A stretch of 11,470 nucleotides of DNA, taken from assembly GCA_964601515.1 (NCBI GenBank), contig CAZRNU010000095.1, positions 1 through 11,470 of the forward strand. The letters run 5' to 3'. This document shows positions 7,901 to 11,470 of the stretch, in pieces; position 1 is the stretch's first letter, and each line of letters opens with the position of its first letter. The notes under the pieces were generated by a model. That model searched no databases. It was given only the letters and a program-made list of their open reading frames with translations, and was not told the origin of the DNA. The translations under genes and the position numbers were made by a program. Origin of the DNA: PWND01 sp964601515. Its GTDB lineage: Bacteria; Bacteroidota; Bacteroidia; Bacteroidales; UBA7960.

Positions 7901-8141
7901 TTGAAATTGAGTCATAAATCATTGATGTTCTCAATGCTAATCTTTCAGGATTAATTTCTTCGCCTTCTACTCTTAATTCAGCTTTTGCCATATTTTCTGC
8001 CTGAGTTCTGAACTTATCGCTGTAAGCAAACTCTTTAGCGTTGCTCTCTACTTTTCTTGCATAAAAAGTAAATGACAATTGGTAGATACATACCAATACT
8101 AATGCGAGAGCAAAAAATCTTACTATTCCTTTATTTTGCAT
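4983..8141 (-). CDS. secDF: Protein translocase subunit SecDF (SecD-SecF fusion)
   Basis: This 1052-residue inner-membrane protein joins SecD and SecF. It uses the proton gradient to help pull secreted proteins through SecYEG. SecD half: a membrane helix at about 8-28, then LGLDLRGG at 117-124, a long periplasmic domain, AIVGPSLGREAI at about 547-558, five more helices, and GMAVDANVIIYERI at about 622-635. SecF half: a membrane helix at about 743-760, YGIDFAGG at 765-772, and a terminal helix group with GYSINDTVVIFDRVREN at about 950-966. The Asp residues in the two helix-4 motifs (MAVDAN and SINDTVV) are those implicated in proton passage. An acidic, low-complexity insert at about 308-360 interrupts the SecD periplasmic region; such inserts are common in this phylum. 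The C-terminus is lysine-rich (EKKNKKK). The ATG at 8141 lies 28 bases after a clear promoter. The gene is probably monocistronic, with its own terminator. Confidence 0.98.
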   Translation of the reverse strand: MQNKGIVRFFALALVLVCIYQLSFTFYARKVESNAKEFAYSDKFRTQAENMAKAELRVEGEEINPERLALRTSMIYDSISKFQENFYLDSMMNQSVYNFLWIKKYTFRECKERELNLGLDLRGGMNVTLEISVEEIVHALSNYSTDQTYTRAMALAKERQKTSTEDFIVLFANAFKEVDPNASLASIFSTAEMRDRIPFNASNEDVISVLSREVDDAVDRSFNILRTRIDRFGVAQPNIQKLATSGRILVELPGIKEPDRVRRLLQGTARLEFWETFEFSEVYELFMEANEKLRGTIVEDVDAKEKELLAQDTRFVFEGTESDETEAKTDSVEKTESPELLDLIETAPETDEFNDFAKENPLFAYLEPAFVMDPNMGMVPGRGPVVGMAKAQDVSRVNAMLAQPQVKSLFPRTLKLYWTAKPNTVKGQDYFQLIAIKSTGRDGRAPLTGDVISDARQDFSPTGNAEIAMNMNSEGARIWRRLTADNVQRSIAIVLDDLVYSFPTVQNEIAGGRSSITGTFTIQEAQDLANILKAGSLPAPARIVEEAIVGPSLGREAINSGMISFIVAFCLVLIYMASYYSKAGLVADFALVANIFFIFGVLASLGAVLTLPGIAGIVLTLGMAVDANVIIYERIIEEIRAGKGLKLAISDGYKNAYSAIIDGNVTTLLTGVVLYVFGSGPVQGFATTLIIGIICSLFTAILLSRYIFSYWIDRNKNVSFETKVSKGFLANVNFDFIGVRKKFYLLSALVIMLGIASFFVRGLSYGIDFAGGRTYVVRFDNDKLNTQEIRNELTTRFIETPEVVTFGPNRQLRITTSFLINDDSAEADSIAERTLYEGLKSFFENPVTFEQFSGDEENKLVGRLSSQKVGPTVARDIKIGAIISVIVALFIIFFYIAIRFKKWQFGLGGLITLAHDAIIVVSLYSWFHHIVPWTMEIDQIFIAAILTIIGYSINDTVVIFDRVRENLNLFPKRDLKTNVNSALNATLSRTFNTSGTTAIVLLIIFFFGGEVIRGFSFALLIGVLVGTYSSLFNSTTIAYDLISWREKKNKKK

Positions 8142-8169
8142 ATTAATGAATTTTAATTTTTTAAGGCTG

Positions 8170-8200
8170 CAAAGATAGAACTTCGGATTCTAATATACAA
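8170..8200 (-). promoter_or_regulatory. Bacteroidota-type promoter of secDF
   Basis: On the minus strand, TTG (8200-8198) is separated by 20 bases from TATCTTTG (8177-8170), an exact match to TAnnTTTG. The spacing fits the usual 19-21 bases between the -33 and -7 elements in this phylum. The -7 element ends 28 bases before the secDF ATG. This is the best promoter match in the window. Confidence 0.7.
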
Positions 8201-8275
8201 TACCTATGTGCAATTAAATTGAATGATTATAAAAAATAATTATTAGTAAATTTCTCATTTTTATCAAATAACAGT

Positions 8276-8283
8276 TATTTTTG
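8276..8283 (+). promoter_or_regulatory. Possible -7 element (TATTTTTG) before the DUF4328 gene
   Basis: TATTTTTG matches TAnnTTTG and lies 61 bases before the ATG at 8345. There is no TTG about 20 bases upstream, and the surrounding sequence is very AT-rich, so a chance match is quite possible. Confidence 0.3.
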
Positions 8284-8344
8284 AATATTTTAAGCTAAAT
8301 TTTCAAATAAAATTACTACCACACAATGTAATTATCAAATAACT

Positions 8345-9022
8345 ATGAATGTATTAAGACCAAACGATAAAAGGGCAAAAGCAGCAATTATGTTTATTTG
8401 GATTGTTCTCTTATTTGATGCTGTTTCAATTTTATCCGATTACTTTGAATACCAACTGATCAAATCTGCATACAATGGATTTTACGTTACAGTTGAGGAA
8501 GCTGAATCTAATGATACAAGGCAGATAATAATTGGACTTTTCCAGCTTGTTTTTTCTATTATTTCAGGTATAACATTTATTAAATGGTTTCGTCGAGCAT
8601 GTTTTAATCTTCAATTAAAAGTTAAGACTCTTTCATTTAAAGAAAGTTGGGCAGCATCTTCATGGTTTATACCTTTAGTGAATCTTTATAGACCTTATAA
8701 AATCATGAAAGAATTGCATATAGAAACTAATAATTTAATAAACGCAGGTGAAAGTAGTTTAGAAAGTGCCAAATCAATTTCAACAAGACTGCTTGGATTT
8801 TGGTGGTTCTTATGGATTCTTTCAGGATTTGTGGGGCAATTTGCAATGCGAATTGCTTTTAACTCTGAAACGCTTGAGGATTATTTGACTTCAAGCATTG
8901 CATCAATAATTACTTCTATTGTTGGAATTATTTTAGCATTTATTACAGTAAAAATAATAAAAGATTATTCAGTATTAGAAGATAAATTAATTGAAGATCA
9001 ATTAGCTGTTGACAATAATTAG
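8345..9022 (+). CDS. DUF4328 family integral membrane protein
   Basis: This 225-residue protein has four predicted membrane segments at about 12-33, 58-80, 146-170 and 181-205. Its central part carries the marks I associate with DUF4328: a basic WFRRACFNL at 81-89 directly after helix 2, then a Trp-Ala run, WAASSWFIPLVNLYRPYKIM at 102-121, in which two prolines and the aromatic residues are the conserved part. The loop between helices 2 and 3 (about 122-143) is polar and probably cytoplasmic. The C-terminal tail is acidic. The function of the family is unknown to me and none is assigned. The gene is divergent from secDF across 203 bases and has no partner on its own strand, so context gives little help. 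The ATG at 8345 is the first in frame, and no Shine-Dalgarno is present. Confidence 0.85.
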   Translation: MNVLRPNDKRAKAAIMFIWIVLLFDAVSILSDYFEYQLIKSAYNGFYVTVEEAESNDTRQIIIGLFQLVFSIISGITFIKWFRRACFNLQLKVKTLSFKESWAASSWFIPLVNLYRPYKIMKELHIETNNLINAGESSLESAKSISTRLLGFWWFLWILSGFVGQFAMRIAFNSETLEDYLTSSIASIITSIVGIILAFITVKIIKDYSVLEDKLIEDQLAVDNN

Positions 9023-9217
9023 TAAAATGCTAAATAATAATATTTCAAGAAATTATTTTACTTAAACTTCATCGATTTTAGTCAAAACATTACAATTCAT
9101 AGTAAAATAACCTCATTTTTTTTAATTGTTTTTAGGTTATAATTATGGAAAAAATAAAAAAGTACAATGAATAAAAGTGAATTCAATAAAATTGCAAGAG
9201 ATTGTCAGTCAATGTAT
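9023..9217 (+). other. Non-coding AT-rich spacer with two dyads
   Basis: I see no convincing gene here. One AT-rich dyad pairs AGTAAAAT at 9021-9028 with ATTTTACT at 9055-9062; it overlaps the DUF4328 stop codon and could be a weak transcript end, though no T-run follows. A second dyad pairs ATAACCT at 9107-9113 with AGGTTAT at 9134-9140 around a T-rich 20-base loop. Very short reading frames begin at 9145 and 9167 but lack support. Confidence 0.4.
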
Positions 9218-9247
9218 AAAAAAGGCTCATTTCTGAGCCTTTTTTTT
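9218..9247. terminator. Bidirectional intrinsic terminator of the oxidoreductase operon
   Basis: GGCTCA at 9224-9229 pairs with TGAGCC at 9234-9239, flanked by six A at 9218-9223 and eight T at 9240-9247. On the minus strand the loop is GAAA, a stable GNRA tetraloop, and the hairpin is followed by TTTTTT. The gamma-subunit stop codon (9248-9246) overlaps the A-run on that strand. The structure could also stop transcription coming from the DUF4328 side. Confidence 0.9.
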
Positions 9248-9797
9248 ACAACTTATTTTCGAATGTTATTATATCCATTCCTTTTTTGATTGCTTCTTCA
9301 TTAAGAGGGATAAGATTATGATATCTTTCAGGAAGAACCTTTTTAAGCCCTTTAATTACATTTTCAAGTTCAAGTATAGGTTTTATTTTTAGAAATCCAC
9401 CAATAACTATCATATTGAAAACTTTGGTGTTATTCATTTTTACTGAAGCGTCGTAGGCCTCAATAGCACATATATTAATATCCTTTCTTTTAGGAGTGCG
9501 TGTCATACCATTTTTTTCATAAATAAGCAGTCCACCGGGCTTTACAGCGTCTTCGAATTTATCCATTGATGGTTGATTAAGCACAATAGCTGTGTCAAAA
9601 CGGTTAAGAACCGGCGAGCTAATTGATTCATCGCTGATTATAGCAGTACAATTTGCTGTACCACCTCTCATTTCAGGACCATAAGATGGCATCCAGCTTA
9701 CTTCTTTATTTTGCATTACTCCGCTATAGCAAAGTATTTGCCCCATTGAGAGAACGCCTTGGCCGCCAAATCCGGCTATGATAATTTCTTCTGTCAT
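9246..9797 (-). CDS. 2-oxoacid:ferredoxin oxidoreductase, gamma subunit
   Basis: This 183-residue cytoplasmic protein is the gamma subunit of an enzyme that oxidatively decarboxylates a 2-oxoacid with coenzyme A and passes electrons to ferredoxin. The family signature is clear: IIIAGFGGQGVLSMGQIL near the N-terminus (GFGGQG at 9-14), then PSYGPEMRGGTANC at 37-50, and VLNQPS at about 73-78. The length is normal for the family. It is the last gene of a three-gene set, 14 bases after the beta subunit, and its stop codon abuts the terminator. No Shine-Dalgarno is visible upstream of the ATG at 9797. The substrate (branched-chain 2-oxoacid, 2-oxoglutarate or pyruvate) cannot be decided from this subunit; with a VorB-like alpha subunit, VorC-type is the likeliest reading. 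Confidence 0.92.
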   Translation of the reverse strand: MTEEIIIAGFGGQGVLSMGQILCYSGVMQNKEVSWMPSYGPEMRGGTANCTAIISDESISSPVLNRFDTAIVLNQPSMDKFEDAVKPGGLLIYEKNGMTRTPKRKDINICAIEAYDASVKMNNTKVFNMIVIGGFLKIKPILELENVIKGLKKVLPERYHNLIPLNEEAIKKGMDIITFENKL

Positions 9798-9811
9798 AAC
9801 TTATATAGTTT

Positions 9812-10573
9812 TTATTGAGGTACTTTAATATCTCCGAGTGGATAAAATGGGAACATATTTTCTTCCATCCATTTATTAGATTCAACAGGTGTCATTTTCC
9901 AGCCTGATGGACAATTAGAAACTATTTCTACCAAACAAGTTCCTTTGTTTTCCTTTTGATATTCCAAAGCTTTTTTCAGAGCTCTTTTAGCTTTTCTAGC
10001 ATTACCGGGAGTATGCACAGATTGTCTTGTAACAAAATATGTTCCGGGCAACGTGGCTACAATTTCAGTTATTTTTAGTGGATTTCCCATTGTTGCGACA
10101 TCTCTACCCCTTGGGGAAGTTGAACTTTTCATTCCGGGAAGAGTAGTAGGTGCCATTTGACCACCTGTCATACCGTAAATTCCATTGTTAATAAATACAA
10201 TAAGAATATTCTCACCTCTGTTGCAAGCATGAATTGTTTCTGCTGTACCAATAGCAGCTAAGTCACCATCGCCCTGATAAGTGAATACAAATTTATCAGG
10301 GAAAACTCTTTTAATACCTGTAGCAACAGCTGTAGCTCTGCCATGGGCAGCTTCCTGCATATCAACATCAAAATAATAATATGCCAAAACAGAGCATCCA
10401 ACAGGTGCAACACCAATAGTTTGTTCCTGAATTCCCATTTCATCAATCACTTCTGCAAGCATTCGATGAGCAGTTCCATGTCCGCAACCCGGACAATAGT
10501 GCATAACTTTGTCTGTTAGAACATTTGTTTTCTTGTAAACAAGATTTTCGGGTTTTATTAAATTTTCTGACAT
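9812..10573 (-). CDS. 2-oxoacid:ferredoxin oxidoreductase, beta (thiamine-diphosphate) subunit
   Basis: This 253-residue subunit binds thiamine diphosphate and is the catalytic centre of the complex. It shows CPGCGHG at 27-33, the motif typical of this beta-subunit family; AHGRATAVATGIK at about 76-88; and the cofactor motif that runs from GDGD at 101-104 to NN at 129-130, followed by GIYGMTGGQMAPTT at 131-144. The length is normal. There are only two bases between the alpha stop and this ATG. The ribosome-binding site is GGAGGA at 10584-10579, so translation is probably coupled to the alpha subunit. It is equivalent to the subunit variously named VorA, KorB or PorB; substrate choice is not readable from the sequence, so I give no symbol. 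Confidence 0.95.
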   Translation of the reverse strand: MSENLIKPENLVYKKTNVLTDKVMHYCPGCGHGTAHRMLAEVIDEMGIQEQTIGVAPVGCSVLAYYYFDVDMQEAAHGRATAVATGIKRVFPDKFVFTYQGDGDLAAIGTAETIHACNRGENILIVFINNGIYGMTGGQMAPTTLPGMKSSTSPRGRDVATMGNPLKITEIVATLPGTYFVTRQSVHTPGNARKAKRALKKALEYQKENKGTCLVEIVSNCPSGWKMTPVESNKWMEENMFPFYPLGDIKVPQ

Positions 10574-10575
10574 AA

Positions 10576-11470
10576 CTATCCTCCAATAATTTTTTGTTCT
10601 AATGCATTTAGGATTTCTTCGGGAGATGGGATAATACCACCAAATCTACCGTAGTGTTCAACTTTCGTTCTTCCATTAACAGCCAACTTAACATCTTCTA
10701 CCATCTGACCTGCATTCATTTCAACTGTTAAAATCCCCTTAACCTTTGGAGCTAATTCTTCAAATATACCTATAGGGAAAGGATATAAAGAAATTGGTCT
10801 AACTAACCCAACTTTAATACCTTTAGCGCGAGCCATTTCCATAGCTTTTCGTGTGATACGGGCACATGAACCAAAAGCAGTAAAAAGATACTCTGCATCT
10901 TCCGTCATAATTGTTTCAAACCTTACTTCAGCCTTTTCAATTTCTCTATATTTTGCTTGAAGTTTTAAGTTTAATTTTTCCTGATCTTCAGATTTTAAGT
11001 ACAAGGAAGTAACAATAACAGAATCTTTTCCGGGTTTTTTACCTACTGTTGCCCAATCATAATCTTTTGATTCCCTTGGCATTTGTTCAAATAATTCTAC
11101 TTTTTCCATCATTTGACCTATAATACCATCTGAAAGAATCATAACAGGGTTGCGATATTTGAAAGCAAGCTCATATCCCAGCTTAACAAAATCAACAGAT
11201 TCTTGAACAGTGGCCGGCGCCAATACAATCAGTTTATAATCACCATGACCACCGCCTTTTACTGCCTGAAAATAATCTGACTGTGAAGGCTGAATAGTTC
11301 CTAAACCGGGGCCACCTCTTACAATATTAACCACTATGCAAGGTAATTCAGCACCGGCAATATACGACAACCCTTCTTGTTTTAAGCTAATTCCCGGACT
11401 AGATGAGCTAGTCATTGTTCTTTTACCGCAAGCTGCAGCACCATAAACCATGTTAATGGCTGCTACTTCA
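10576..11470 (-). CDS. vorB: 2-oxoacid:ferredoxin oxidoreductase, alpha subunit (VorB-like), N-terminus cut by the window
   Basis: The frame stays open to the right edge, adding EVAAIN before the first in-window Met codon at 11451. About 297 residues are present, and roughly 60 N-terminal residues would be expected beyond the edge. The block around MTSSSSPGISLKQEGLSY, then RGGPGLGTIQPSQSDYFQA and KGGGHGDYKLIVLAP, is the substrate-side core of the alpha subunit. LVRPISLYPFP and the segment around VEMNAGQMVEDV belong to its C-terminal domain. These stretches resemble proteins annotated as 3-methyl-2-oxobutanoate dehydrogenase subunit VorB in Bacteroidota, but a 2-oxoglutarate enzyme (KorA) is close in sequence and not excluded. 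The gene comes first of the three in view. A small two-cluster iron-sulfur subunit often precedes it and would lie past 11470. The complex feeds acyl-CoA and reduced ferredoxin into anaerobic metabolism. Confidence 0.93.
   Translation of the reverse strand, partial: EVAAINMVYGAAACGKRTMTSSSSPGISLKQEGLSYIAGAELPCIVVNIVRGGPGLGTIQPSQSDYFQAVKGGGHGDYKLIVLAPATVQESVDFVKLGYELAFKYRNPVMILSDGIIGQMMEKVELFEQMPRESKDYDWATVGKKPGKDSVIVTSLYLKSEDQEKLNLKLQAKYREIEKAEVRFETIMTEDAEYLFTAFGSCARITRKAMEMARAKGIKVGLVRPISLYPFPIGIFEELAPKVKGILTVEMNAGQMVEDVKLAVNGRTKVEHYGRFGGIIPSPEEILNALEQKIIGG
10579..10584 (-). promoter_or_regulatory. Shine-Dalgarno site of the beta subunit inside the end of alpha
   Basis: On the minus strand, GGAGGA encodes the last two Gly codons of the alpha subunit and lies 5 bases before the beta ATG, with the alpha TAG in the gap. 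It is a near-perfect Shine-Dalgarno, which is rare in this window and in this phylum, and it supports the ATG at 10573 as the beta start. Confidence 0.7.

Overview
The window is AT-rich and looks like chromosomal DNA of a member of the Bacteroidota, probably an anaerobic Bacteroidales-type organism. The evidence is a SecD-SecF fusion of the Bacteroidota type, TAnnTTTG promoter elements, almost no Shine-Dalgarno sites, a TPR/PD40/OmpA outer-membrane protein resembling PorE, large repeat-built secreted proteins, and a ferredoxin-type 2-oxoacid oxidoreductase. This is an inference from gene content; the genus cannot be read from the sequence.

Layout. Positions 1-2281 (plus strand) carry two genes for exported surface proteins: the C-terminal end of a probable beta-helix protein, then a 616-residue protein with a signal peptide, six tandem 76/77-residue repeats, a divergent InlB-type domain and a two-site dockerin-like module. 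A hairpin at 2306-2346 ends this unit and also the unit converging on it from the right.

Positions 2324-8141 (minus strand) are the cell-envelope block, read right to left: secDF from its own well-formed promoter, an intrinsic terminator, a TatA/TatB-like gene, and a PorE-like protein that ends inside the shared hairpin. The Sec motor and a Tat component therefore lie next to an outer-membrane/peptidoglycan-linked protein, and all three are envelope functions.

Positions 8345-9022 (plus strand) hold a lone four-helix membrane protein of the DUF4328 family, transcribed divergently from secDF. Positions 9023-9223 are non-coding as far as I can see.

Positions 9246-11470 (minus strand) hold three subunits of a thiamine-diphosphate 2-oxoacid:ferredoxin oxidoreductase (alpha, beta, gamma) in a tight operon that ends at a bidirectional terminator. 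The alpha subunit runs off the right edge, and an iron-sulfur (delta) gene, if present, lies beyond it.

No mobile element, CRISPR array, tRNA or rRNA is visible. I do not see a clear undescribed multi-gene system. The most unusual items are the repeat/InlB/dockerin surface protein and the PorE-like protein that lacks an obvious lipobox.
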